Position numbers and translations under genes: made by a program | The notes under the pieces: generated by a model | The model's database searches: none | The model's input: the letters and a program-made list of their open reading frames with translations, nothing else | What the model was told of the DNA's origin: nothing | Part shown: positions 16,091 to 24,381 of the stretch, piece after piece | How positions within the stretch are numbered: position 1 is the first letter of the stretch | How the letters are laid out: each line of letters begins with the position of its first letter | Assembly (NCBI GenBank): GCA_026983715.1 | Contig: JALSTM010000182.1 | Span: forward strand, 1-48,785 | Origin: Desulfobacterales bacterium | GTDB taxonomy: Bacteria; Desulfobacterota; Syntrophobacteria; B119-G9 | Reading direction: 5' to 3' | Length of the DNA: 48,785 nucleotides

Positions 16091-18406
16091 ATGGGTCGAA
16101 TTTATAACAACATCCTTGAATGCATTGGTAAAACACCTCTGGTCAAAATAAACACCCTTAATGAAAATCACGGTGTAACTGTTCTGGCCAAGCTGGAATA
16201 CATGAACCCAGGGGGATCGGTGAAAGATCGTCCGGCTTTGAAGATGATTGAAGAGGCTGAACGGCGGGGTGAATTGACCAGGGAAAAGATAATTATTGAA
16301 GCAACCAGCGGCAATACTGGCATAGGTCTTGCCATGGTGGCAGCTGTAAAAGGTTACAAGCTGATTCTCGCGATGCCTGAAACAGCAAGCCTTGAAAGGC
16401 GAAAGATCCTTAAGGCACTTGGAGCAGAAATCTTGCTCACTCCCGGAGAACTCGGAACCGACGGCGCTATTGAAAAAGTATACGAACTGGTTCGTGCGCA
16501 CCCCAATCGCTATTTCATGCCTGATCAGTTCAACAATACAGACAACATGTTGGCCCATTACGAAACCACAGGGAGAGAAATATACGAAGATACCGATGGC
16601 CAGGTTAACGTTGTTGTTACGACCCTCGGAACAACTGGCACATCTATGGGAGTTGCCAGGATACTCAAAGAACTGAACCCTGAGATCAAGGTAATTGGAG
16701 TAGAACCTTACATGGGGCACAAAATCCAGGGTTTGAAAAACATGAAGGAGTCATACAGGCCAGGGCTCTTCGACCGGTCTATCCTGGATGAAATTATATT
16801 CATTGACGATGATGATGCTTTTGAGATGTCCAGGCAACTGGCAAGGAAAGAAGGTATTTTTGTCGGGATGAGTTCCGGGGCGGCAATGTACGTGGCACTT
16901 CAAGTTGCCAAAAAGATGGACACAGGGATTGTCGTGGCACTACTCCCTGACGGCGGAGAACGTTACCTGAGCACCAACCTTTTTGCCACCACCCTTGAAC
17001 CCGACTTTTCTTTTTACAATTTCCTTGCAAAGAAAAAAGAAAGATTCAAGACAATTGATGAAGGCAAGGTAAGTATATTAACCACAGGACCTACCCTGGA
17101 TAATCTCATGCACCTCGGGCATTGCCGCAGGTTTGTTTTTGCCGACACGCTGAGAAGATACCTCGAGTACAAGGGCTTTAAGGTTCGTCAGGTGGTGAAC
17201 CTAATTGACTTCGACGAGAGGACCATTCAGGGGGCGTCGCGAGAAAACATAGACCTTGTCGAATTTACATCTTTTTACCTCGACGCGTTTTTCGATGACT
17301 TGGAAGCCTTGAAGGTGCTGCCGGCAGACCAGTACGCTCGGGCCAGCGAACATAAGGATGATATCATACGAGTGGTGGATAAACTCTTTGAGAAGGGTCT
17401 CGTGTATGAAAAACTGAGATCGGTATACTTTGATATTTCGAAGTGCAAAACTTACGGGGAGCTGTCTCACGTAGACCCAAAGAACATAAGACCAGGGAAA
17501 ATAGTCGAGTTCGATAGTTACGAGAAGCTTAACCCTCGAGATTTTGCACTTCTCAAGCGAGCCTCCTTGGACGCTCTTAAACGTGGTTTCTACGTCAAAA
17601 CCAACTGGGGAAGTGTCATACCCACGTGGCATGCGTCCGCAGCGGCTATTGCTTTGAGCCTGATGGGAACAACTACCGATATCTACGCAAGTAGCACAGA
17701 TTTTTTGTTCCCTCACCTGGAAAACGTGCTTGCAATTGGCCAAGGGCTTACAGGCAAACTAATTGCAAACCACTGGATGTTGTGTGAAGTAATATTGCAG
17801 TCCGGCCGCCGAATGTCTCACGTCTCAAACAATGCCGTAATATTCAAACACCTGGTTGAAAAAGGGTACAAGGGAGAAGAAATCAGGTTCTGGCTCCTTG
17901 CAAGTCATTATCGAAATCCAATTCACTTTTCCTTTGAAAGCCTCGATAAAACAAGAAAGGCCCTAAAACGTGTCCAAGAATTTCTCAACAGGCTACACTT
18001 TTCCTCCACCGTTGAACAGGAAGACCCAAAGATTAAGGAAATAATATACCAATTCGAGCAGCGTTTCTTCGACGCCCTCGCAGATGATCTTAACATCGCA
18101 AAGGCTTTCGGGGCTCTTTTTCAATTCATAAGACAAATAAACCCGTACCTTGACAAAAATCGATTACACCAAGATCAGAAGCACAAAATTCTTAACATAT
18201 TCAGGGATATAAACTCCATCGTCCAGGTTTTTCACCTAGATTTCAAGCCATTAACGGAAGAAGAAAAAAAACTGCTCTCAAAAAGAGAGAAAGCCAGAAG
18301 AGACAAGAACTGGGCCGAAGCAGACCGATTAAGGGAGGAACTACTAAGACGAGGGATAAAAGTTGTGGACACTCCTCAGGGCACACGGTGGGAAAGGACA
18401 AATTAG
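16091..18406 (+). CDS. Cysteine synthase fused to a degenerate cysteinyl-tRNA synthetase
   Basis: A 771-residue two-part protein. Residues 1-310 are a CysK-type PLP enzyme: K45 in GGSVKDRP is the PLP lysine, with ATSGNTGIGLA, the phosphate loop GTTGTSMG, MSSGAAMY and LLPDGGERYLST. Residues about 322-771 follow class I CysRS over its whole length, including the NWAEADRLREELL and GTRW end. HIGH is kept as HLGH (341-344), but KMSKS is eroded to RMSHV (574-578). Three of the four CysRS zinc ligands are changed: Cys to T332, Cys to A517, Glu to V546; only H542 remains. The CysRS part is therefore probably not a normal tRNA ligase. It may activate another amino acid or act on a small acceptor, as the CysRS paralogue MshC does. 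A sequencing frameshift is excluded by the uninterrupted frame. The ribosome-binding site is weak. Confidence 0.9.
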   Translation: MGRIYNNILECIGKTPLVKINTLNENHGVTVLAKLEYMNPGGSVKDRPALKMIEEAERRGELTREKIIIEATSGNTGIGLAMVAAVKGYKLILAMPETASLERRKILKALGAEILLTPGELGTDGAIEKVYELVRAHPNRYFMPDQFNNTDNMLAHYETTGREIYEDTDGQVNVVVTTLGTTGTSMGVARILKELNPEIKVIGVEPYMGHKIQGLKNMKESYRPGLFDRSILDEIIFIDDDDAFEMSRQLARKEGIFVGMSSGAAMYVALQVAKKMDTGIVVALLPDGGERYLSTNLFATTLEPDFSFYNFLAKKKERFKTIDEGKVSILTTGPTLDNLMHLGHCRRFVFADTLRRYLEYKGFKVRQVVNLIDFDERTIQGASRENIDLVEFTSFYLDAFFDDLEALKVLPADQYARASEHKDDIIRVVDKLFEKGLVYEKLRSVYFDISKCKTYGELSHVDPKNIRPGKIVEFDSYEKLNPRDFALLKRASLDALKRGFYVKTNWGSVIPTWHASAAAIALSLMGTTTDIYASSTDFLFPHLENVLAIGQGLTGKLIANHWMLCEVILQSGRRMSHVSNNAVIFKHLVEKGYKGEEIRFWLLASHYRNPIHFSFESLDKTRKALKRVQEFLNRLHFSSTVEQEDPKIKEIIYQFEQRFFDALADDLNIAKAFGALFQFIRQINPYLDKNRLHQDQKHKILNIFRDINSIVQVFHLDFKPLTEEEKKLLSKREKARRDKNWAEADRLREELLRRGIKVVDTPQGTRWERTN

Positions 18407-18550
18407 AAACTAACCTGTAAACTACTATCTAGATCCATCCTTTCTATGTAGGTAAATAGCCTTCTGCAGGACGGCCTTCTTGGAACGAAGAGAGATTACC
18501 ATATTATATATTGACTTTGGCGCGGACTTTTTGTTATATGTTTAAAGCAT

Positions 18551-18627
18551 GGGGCTGTAGCTCAGTTTGGGAGAGCGCCTGAATGGCATTCAGGAGGTCG
18601 GCGGTTCGATCCCGCTCAGCTCCACCA
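18551..18627 (+). tRNA. tRNA-Ala (anticodon GGC)
   Basis: A full cloverleaf of 77 nt with encoded CCA. The acceptor GGGGCTG (18551-18557) pairs with CAGCTCC (18617-18623, one G-U), and A is the discriminator. The anticodon arm CCTGA/TCAGG encloses ATGGCAT with GGC at 18585-18587. The G-U in the acceptor is G3-U70, the alanine identity pair. The T arm reads GGTTCGATCCC. Confidence 0.97.
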
Positions 18628-18641
18628 ATAATTGTAAACTC

Positions 18642-18668
18642 AACCCAACCTGCGTGGTTGGGTTTTTT
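18642..18668 (+). terminator. Rho-independent terminator after tRNA-Ala
   Basis: AACCCAACC and GGTTGGGTT form a perfect 9-bp stem with loop TGCGT, followed by TTTT. It lies 15 bases after the tRNA and 19 bases before der. Confidence 0.85.
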
Positions 18669-18686
18669 ATTGATTGAAGAAACAAC

Positions 18687-20066
18687 ATGAACGAGTCAAC
18701 AAGGAAAAAATCCAGGAACATAGCTCGGGGGCTTCCCGTGGTTGCCATTGTTGGTAGACCCAACGTGGGAAAATCTACCCTGTTTAATAGGATCGTGCGC
18801 CAGCGAAAAGCTCTGGTCGACGATCAACCCGGTATAACAAGGGATAGGATCTATGCTCAAGCTTCCTGGGATGAGTATCCTTTTTTGGTGGTGGATACTG
18901 GCGGACTTCAGGAAAAGGGACGGAATCAGATTGACGAAGAGGTCTCAAGGCAAGCAATCCAGGCAATAGAAGAAGCCGACCTGATTATTTTTGTTGGCGA
19001 TGCCAAAACGGGCTCTACGGCTGAAGATCAGCTTATCTCCCAAATTCTCAGGAAAGGAAACAAGCCACTCCTCTACGTGGTCAACAAAATTGATGGCCCC
19101 GAACAAGAACAATTGCTATACGATTTTTATCAACTCGGGGTATCCGAGATTCTCCCGGTGTCTGCTGCCCATGGTCACGGATTTAAAAAATTGATGAATA
19201 GAATCGTTGATGAACTCATGATCCTTTTCGGGGAATCCCCAATTGAAGAAGAAACCGGTGAGATTATTCGGCTGGCTATTGTGGGAAGACCCAACGCTGG
19301 AAAATCATCCCTGATAAACAGGCTTGTAGGCGATGACAGGTGCCTGGTAAGCGAAGAACCTGGAACTACCAGGGATTCCGTAGACACCGAAATTGAGTTC
19401 AGAGGTAAGAAGTACCAGTTGATCGACACCGCCGGAATAAGACGAAAAGGCAAGACAAGGAAAAAAATAGAAAAGATAAGTGTTATCAAAGCTATTCAAA
19501 GTATAGAAAAATGCCATATTGCGATACTCATTATCGACGGTGAATTGGGTATTACAGATCAGGATTGCAGAATTGCAGGTTATATTTTCGAAAGAGGCAA
19601 GGCTTGCATCATCGCTATAAATAAAATAGATCTCGTCAAAAAAGATCCCTCCAGGCGAAAAAGATTACTTGAAGAAACTAGATATGCCCTAAAATTCATG
19701 CCCTACGCACCAACAATACCCATTTCTGCACTTACAGGAGAAAAAGTTCTCAAGATTTTTCCACTCGTTGATAAGATTTTCGAACAGTATCTGACACGAA
19801 TCCCCACGAGCAAGCTTAACCAGTTTTTCGAGGAAATTACGTTTAAGCACGAACCACCAATGTTTCGCAACAGGCGAGTAAAATTCTACTATGCCACCCA
19901 GGTTTCAACAGCCCCTCCAACAATAGTTGCATTCTGCAACTTTCCGGATGGAATTCATTTTTCTTATAAAAGGTACCTGGTGAACGAAATCCGGAAAAAG
20001 TTTTCTTTTGACATGATACCGGTAAGGCTAATTTTTAGAGCCAGAACCTCGAAGTACCACACATAA
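18687..20066 (+). CDS. der: Ribosome biogenesis GTPase Der (EngA)
   Basis: A 459-residue protein with two tandem GTPase domains and a C-terminal KH-like domain, the unique Der layout. G1 motifs are GRPNVGKST and GRPNAGKSS, switch regions are PGITRD and PGTTRD, G3 are DTGG and DTAGIRRK, and G4 are NKID in both. The KH part ends RLIFRART. Der acts in assembly of the 50S subunit. The first domain is preceded by a short basic tail. Confidence 0.97.
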   Translation: MNESTRKKSRNIARGLPVVAIVGRPNVGKSTLFNRIVRQRKALVDDQPGITRDRIYAQASWDEYPFLVVDTGGLQEKGRNQIDEEVSRQAIQAIEEADLIIFVGDAKTGSTAEDQLISQILRKGNKPLLYVVNKIDGPEQEQLLYDFYQLGVSEILPVSAAHGHGFKKLMNRIVDELMILFGESPIEEETGEIIRLAIVGRPNAGKSSLINRLVGDDRCLVSEEPGTTRDSVDTEIEFRGKKYQLIDTAGIRRKGKTRKKIEKISVIKAIQSIEKCHIAILIIDGELGITDQDCRIAGYIFERGKACIIAINKIDLVKKDPSRRKRLLEETRYALKFMPYAPTIPISALTGEKVLKIFPLVDKIFEQYLTRIPTSKLNQFFEEITFKHEPPMFRNRRVKFYYATQVSTAPPTIVAFCNFPDGIHFSYKRYLVNEIRKKFSFDMIPVRLIFRARTSKYHT

Positions 20067-20142
20067 ACCGATTTCACCCAACCAATCCCGACTTACCATC
20101 CCGACAAGGCCATTCTATTTCAAAATAAATTTAGGCAGGATG

Positions 20143-20171
20143 TTGACATCGAAATTCTGGATACTTAGATT
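20143..20171 (+). promoter_or_regulatory. Possible sigma-70-type promoter of the small heat-shock operon
   Basis: TTGACA (20143-20148) is followed after 17 bases by TAGATT (20166-20171). I see no CIRCE element. CTAGCC and GGCTAG lie as a wide inverted pair between the promoter and the gene. Confidence 0.4.
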
Positions 20172-20244
20172 GTTTATGAACCTAGCCTAAGGAATATACG
20201 GAATGAGGGGCTAGAATATAAAAAGTTTGAAAGGAGGGATACAA

Positions 20245-20706
20245 ATGTTAGATATAATTCCTTGGAGAAGAAAGCGTGAAGTAACAAGATATAGAGATGA
20301 AATAGATGAAATGTTCGAAAGATTTTTTAAGAGTTTCGGAAGTACTCTTCCTGATATATTTAGGGGTGAGGGAGAGATATGGCCATCTGTAGACGTACTG
20401 GAAGATAAGAAAAACATAATAGTTAAAGCAGAGATTCCTGGAATGGATGCATCTGATTTTGATATTAGCATCAGCGATAACATATTAACCATCAAGGGTG
20501 AGAAGAAACAGGAAAAAGAAGAAAAAGATAAGAACTTCTATCTTATGGAGCGTCAATACGGTACATTTACCAGAACTATTACTCTTCCAGTAGAAGTAGA
20601 CGAAGGTAAAGTCGATGCTTCCTACAAGAATGGAATCTTAAAAATAGTTATACCAAAACGTAAAGAAAGTAAGGAAAGCAAAATCAAAGTAAAAGTTAAG
20701 GAATAA
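20245..20706 (+). CDS. Hsp20/alpha-crystallin small heat-shock protein (first of three)
   Basis: A 153-residue sHSP. The ATG at 20245 is chosen because AAGGAGGG lies at 20231-20238. An N-terminal arm with DEIDEMFERFF precedes the alpha-crystallin domain (about 50-140): PSVDVLEDKKNIIVKAEIPG, then NILTIKGEKK and NGILKIVIPK (the A-x-x-x-n-G-v-L motif). The end is very Lys-rich. sHSPs hold unfolding proteins in an ATP-independent way. Confidence 0.95.
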   Translation: MLDIIPWRRKREVTRYRDEIDEMFERFFKSFGSTLPDIFRGEGEIWPSVDVLEDKKNIIVKAEIPGMDASDFDISISDNILTIKGEKKQEKEEKDKNFYLMERQYGTFTRTITLPVEVDEGKVDASYKNGILKIVIPKRKESKESKIKVKVKE

Positions 20707-20730
20707 GTAAATAAAAAGGAGGTAGATATT

Positions 20731-21195
20731 ATGGCACTTATAAGATGGACTCCAGGATTTATGGGTTGGGAAAGGGATCCCTTTGCTGAACTTGAAAGAA
20801 TGAGAAGGGAAATGGATCGTTTGATGGGAGCTTTTTTCCCAACGAGAGGTATCGGAAGAGCAGCCGGAGTATTTCCAGCGGTAAATATTTCTGAGGATAC
20901 AAACAACATTTATGTAAGAGCAGAGCTCCCCGGAATTAAAGCAGACGATATTGAGATATCTATTGAGGATAACAGCTTAATCATTAAAGGTGAGAGGAAG
21001 ATACCGGAAGAAGGAGAGAATGTAACTTACCATCGTCGAGAGCGAGAAGGTGGTATCTTCAGGAGAATTATAAGTTTACCGGCAAAAATAGATGTTGATA
21101 AGGTAACGGCTACAAGCAAAAATGGTGTTCTTGAAATCGTATTGCCGAAGGCAGCCGAGTCTAAACCGAAACAGATTGAGGTAAAGACAGCTTAA
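20731..21195 (+). CDS. Hsp20/alpha-crystallin small heat-shock protein (second of three)
   Basis: A 154-residue sHSP located 24 bases after the first, with AAGGAGGT before its ATG. The N-terminus MALIRWTPGF and the stretch RMRREMDRLMGAFF are typical of class A sHSPs. The crystallin domain runs from FPAVNISEDTNNIYVRAELPG to NGVLEIVLPKA, and the end EVKTA is common. It differs clearly from the first copy, so the two probably form distinct or mixed oligomers. Confidence 0.95.
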   Translation: MALIRWTPGFMGWERDPFAELERMRREMDRLMGAFFPTRGIGRAAGVFPAVNISEDTNNIYVRAELPGIKADDIEISIEDNSLIIKGERKIPEEGENVTYHRREREGGIFRRIISLPAKIDVDKVTATSKNGVLEIVLPKAAESKPKQIEVKTA

Positions 21196-21224
21196 AAAAG
21201 AATTAAATCCAGGAGGTGTTATAC

Positions 21225-21626
21225 ATGGCAGAAAAAGAAATGCAGGTAAAAGAAAAAGCCCAGATTGCTCCTGAAAGTGAGCAGCTTAAAGAAGGCCCGA
21301 TATTTTTGCCCAACGTGGATATATTTGAAACTCCGGAGGCAATAACGGTCATTGCTGACTTACCAGGGGTTTCACCGGATAAACTAAATATTGATCTGCG
21401 GGACAATGAACTCACCATTGAAGCAGAAGTAGATTACAACATAGGAGAAGACGAGAAATTCTTGCTCAAGGAATACGAAATAGGGAAATATTACAGGAAA
21501 TTCGCACTATCCAACGTGATTGATCAATCTAAGATTTCTGCTACAATGACAGATGGAGTCCTTAGACTAGTGCTCCCGAAAGTGGAAGCAGCAAAACCTC
21601 GCAAGATAGAAGTAAAGGCCGCATAG
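21225..21626 (+). CDS. Hsp20/alpha-crystallin small heat-shock protein (third of three)
   Basis: A 133-residue sHSP starting at ATG 21225 behind AGGAGGT at 21211-21217; the GTG at 21216 is inside that site. The N-terminal arm is short and charged (EKEMQVKEKAQ). The crystallin domain carries PNVDIFETPEAITVIADLPG and DGVLRLVLPKVEAAKPRKIEV. It completes a three-gene sHSP operon leading into a J-domain gene. Confidence 0.95.
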   Translation: MAEKEMQVKEKAQIAPESEQLKEGPIFLPNVDIFETPEAITVIADLPGVSPDKLNIDLRDNELTIEAEVDYNIGEDEKFLLKEYEIGKYYRKFALSNVIDQSKISATMTDGVLRLVLPKVEAAKPRKIEVKAA

Positions 21627-21631
21627 TAAGC

Positions 21632-21654
21632 AAACGGGGGGACTCCCCCCGTTT
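21632..21654 (+). terminator. Strong GC hairpin between hsp20 and the J-domain gene
   Basis: AAACGGGGGG and CCCCCCGTTT form a perfect 10-bp stem with loop ACT. No T-run follows. It may attenuate transcription or protect the sHSP message, and the downstream gene begins 32 bases later. Confidence 0.6.
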
Positions 21655-21686
21655 GAAATTGCTTGACATTCCGGAGGGATTCTGGG

Positions 21687-22319
21687 ATGGCGAAAGACTA
21701 TTATCTCATCTTGGGTGTCAGTCGAAACGCTGACCAGGAAGAGATAAAAAGTGCCTATCGTCGTGCCGTAAAGGATCACCATCCGGACGTATCCAAGTCT
21801 CCGGACAAGGAAAAGTTTATAGAAATACAGGAAGCATACGATGTACTGAAAGACCCGGAGAAAAAAAAAGCTTACGACGAGTCCCTTAAAAGGGCGGAAC
21901 GCAAAATCGGCCCAATCTTTAGAGGCTTTTCCCACCATTTCAGACCTTCGAGGCGTGATCCCTTTTTTTCTTTCTTTGACGAACTTTTCGAAGATATTAC
22001 CTCAGCTTTCTCGCATTCTTTTCATCCATCCGGAAGAAACTTGTATTCGGCAGAAATTATCCTATCCCCCAAGGAAGCGGAAAGAGGCGGCTATCTCCCT
22101 CTTTCGGTGCCTATACATCAAATCTGTTACCACTGCCAGGGAAGGGGAAGGTTAGCAATCTTTAGGTGTCCCGAGTGCTACGGGAAAGGATATCTGGTGT
22201 CCAACGTTGACGTCAAAATACGCATACCCCCGAAAATAAGGCACGGAACCATACTGGAAGTTGACCTTCACCAACTCGGAATTAACGCCATCGTTGAACT
22301 GCGAGTAATTATTTCCTAG
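21687..22319 (+). CDS. DnaJ-like protein with reduced zinc finger
   Basis: A 210-residue J-protein. The ATG at 21687 has GGAGGG eight bases before it. The J domain (1-66) has [20 protein letters not shown] and the DHHPDVSK motif. A short FG-rich linker ([11 protein letters not shown]) follows. Only two CxxCxGxG repeats are present (CYHCQGRG and CPECYGKG), against four in DnaJ, and one short beta domain ([12 protein letters not shown]) instead of two. It is thus a cut-down type I J-protein, placed with three sHSPs and likely handing their clients to DnaK. Confidence 0.9.
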   Translation: MAKDYYLILGVSRNADQEEIKSAYRRAVKDHHPDVSKSPDKEKFIEIQEAYDVLKDPEKKKAYDESLKRAERKIGPIFRGFSHHFRPSRRDPFFSFFDELFEDITSAFSHSFHPSGRNLYSAEIILSPKEAERGGYLPLSVPIHQICYHCQGRGRLAIFRCPECYGKGYLVSNVDVKIRIPPKIRHGTILEVDLHQLGINAIVELRVIIS

Positions 22320-22494
22320 GAGGACCATTCCCGAAAAACACCTGCCAATATGTAAATATCTTTGCGACGTGAAGCAGATTAACGAAGAACATAAGCCGCT
22401 TTTCAAGTAACACCAACGTGTTAAAGGACGAATCCCGCAAGGTAAAATATATTGAAATTACAGGCCAATTACATGTAACATAGAATTAAGGAAA

Positions 22495-22635
22495 CTCTTA
22501 TGAAATTGGATTTCTAAAACTAGTTCCTGAATCCGTGATTCTTCATCTGGACCGCACTGGATGCCGGATCTAGTCTGTCCCTGGGTACATCAGGGGCATG
22601 GCATGACGTACGAGAGACCTTGGTTAGCTGAAAAA
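22495..22635. repeat. Family 2 repeat, copy G (inverted, degenerate)
   Basis: In the 356-base spacer 22320-22675. Read on the minus strand it follows the copies at 27931-28101 and 35971-36134. It has TGGATGCCGGATCTAGTC and GGCATGACGTACGAGAG, split by about 24 inserted bases, then TTGGTTAGCTGA at its end. The rest of the spacer (22320-22494) shows nothing recognisable. Confidence 0.5.
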
Positions 22636-22675
22636 TTAATCAGGGGTCCCTTAAGTCCACTTGTGAGGTAATGCG

Positions 22676-23995
22676 ATGACACCAGAAAAAGAACTTCCTG
22701 TGATAGACCTAGATAAAAAGTTAAAAGAGCTAACATCCATGAGGCCTACCTTCTTCTACAAGTTATTCATGATTGTTAGCCTCGCGATTATTCTTTTCGC
22801 GACTTTTCTTGTCACGAAAGAATACAATACTAAGAAATGGCCTTCTGTCACAGGGAAGATACTGATGTCCAGGCTTGTGAGATCTGGCAGCAAATTGAAA
22901 CCCAAGATCGTCTACCAGTATTCGGTGGGTGATAGAACGTTCAAGGGGGAAAATATATATGCGGGAACACTTATACTCTCGTTATCAAGCCCCGCCAGTA
23001 CACTTATAAAACAATACCCGGAAGGGAAAAAGGTCACCGTTTATTACAATCCTAAAAATCCTCAAGAAGCTGTCCTTAAAAGAGGTATAAACATTGATGC
23101 CATGGTTCTATTAGGCGTGGGATTATTTATGTTTTTTATTGCTCTTTTTATTTATCGAAGCCAACAGGTGACCGAAATAAAACTCGACGGCTACACCGGG
23201 CGAGGTTTCAAACCCGAAGAACTCGGCCTGGCAGATCCCGCCAGAAGCTATCCCAGCAAAACGGAGGTTACGAGAGCGAAGGTAAAGAAATTCAAGTTCG
23301 CTATCAACATCATTGGTATACTTATCATGGTTTTATCTGGCTGGTTCATCTTTAGACCGCTACTTTTTAACACGAAAAAAGTAGAACGGTATCCAAAGAC
23401 TGCCATAAACAAGCATCACGAAAATGCCCATTCCACCCGCCAGGCTGCCACAAGCAAGGGAAGAAACACAAAGAACCAATGGAAGCGGGCAAAACAGCTC
23501 TTCTCCGAGGGGGGTACTTACTTAAGAAATAAGGAATACGCCAAAGCCGAGGAAAAATACCGTCAATCGTTAAGCATTTTAGACAAGATCGGCGGGACTT
23601 CTTTGCCTGCTTACCCCACAGTTTTAAACCTCATTGGGTACTCTCTCCATGCGCAAGGAAAACTGGGTGAAGCAGAAAAGTTCTACAAAGAATCAATATC
23701 GATCCTAGAGAAAAACGGGAAACCAAACGAAATTGCTGCCGCTAGGGCGTGTGAGGGACTCGCAAGGATCTATATGAAAGAAGGAAAATACAACCTTGTC
23801 GAACCGTTGTATAAAAGAGCCATTAAGATCTGGGACAAAGTAAGAGGTCCGAACAACGGAAACACTCTTTCTGTCAAGTCCAGGTACGCTTATTTGCTTG
23901 ATAAACTTGGCAGGCATGATGAAGCCCAGAAAATGCGTGAAGAGGTGATTGAAGCTCGCCGAAAGTGGCGCCAGAAAAGCAATCCCAAGCCTTGA
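22676..23995 (+). CDS. DUF3592 membrane protein with C-terminal TPR domain
   Basis: A 439-residue protein. TM1 lies at about 27-47, then a DUF3592 beta domain (WPSVTGKI ... VYQYSVGDRTFKGE ... VTVYYNPKNPQEAVL) and TM2 at about 140-160, which is the canonical DUF3592 layout. A third TM is at about 203-225. Residues about 265-435 contain four TPR-like helix pairs (AKAEEKYRQSLSIL, GEAEKFYKESISIL, NLVEPLYKRAIKIW, GRHDEAQKMREEVI), the kinesin-light-chain type. It is probably a membrane-anchored scaffold. Function unknown. Confidence 0.8.
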   Translation: MTPEKELPVIDLDKKLKELTSMRPTFFYKLFMIVSLAIILFATFLVTKEYNTKKWPSVTGKILMSRLVRSGSKLKPKIVYQYSVGDRTFKGENIYAGTLILSLSSPASTLIKQYPEGKKVTVYYNPKNPQEAVLKRGINIDAMVLLGVGLFMFFIALFIYRSQQVTEIKLDGYTGRGFKPEELGLADPARSYPSKTEVTRAKVKKFKFAINIIGILIMVLSGWFIFRPLLFNTKKVERYPKTAINKHHENAHSTRQAATSKGRNTKNQWKRAKQLFSEGGTYLRNKEYAKAEEKYRQSLSILDKIGGTSLPAYPTVLNLIGYSLHAQGKLGEAEKFYKESISILEKNGKPNEIAAARACEGLARIYMKEGKYNLVEPLYKRAIKIWDKVRGPNNGNTLSVKSRYAYLLDKLGRHDEAQKMREEVIEARRKWRQKSNPKP

Positions 23996-24163
23996 AGTTG
24001 ATATACCCGGAATAAACTCAGACTTTCCGTAGCGAATATGCTCCAACTGTGAATTTTTCTTGCAAAAGCTCCATCTTAAAGATATGTAGTCTCGATACTC
24101 GAGAAAGGGAACGGTTTTGTACCGGCGTATCGGGAATTCGCTCCGAACGATAACGTTTGAGAC

Positions 24164-24338
24164 TAGTGGGTCGATTCCTAAAAAACATCTGCAACATCCT
24201 GCATTGGTAGGGGGCCGCTAAGAGCATGCAACAAGAAATCTCAACCGAATATCAAAATCATGGAGATTTCTTCGCTGCGCTCACGATGACTCCGTCTTAG
24301 CTTTTTGGTTGACACAATATCATGGAAGTGTCCTACTA
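24164..24338. repeat. Family 1 MITE-like repeat, copy C (175 bp)
   Basis: The left end TAGTGGGTCGATTCC and the reverse complement of the right end, TAGTAGGACACTTCC, form an imperfect terminal inverted repeat. The interior is GAGATTTCTTCGCTGCGCTC. It fills most of the 386-base spacer 23996-24381. The preceding 24000-24160 has no recognisable feature. Confidence 0.75.
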
Positions 24339-24381
24339 CGTTTCGACAAAAGTTTGCATTGGAGAAAGATAGAGGATTGTT

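Noticed and set aside
16016-16720. 234-residue frame on the minus strand
   Set aside because: It lies antisense to the cysteine synthase domain, which has full family motifs on the plus strand; the frame has no ribosome-binding site or recognisable domain.
16091-18406. Annotation as ordinary cysteine--tRNA ligase
   Set aside because: Three of the four zinc ligands and the KMSKS motif are lost and a cysteine synthase domain is fused in front, so the ordinary name would mislead.
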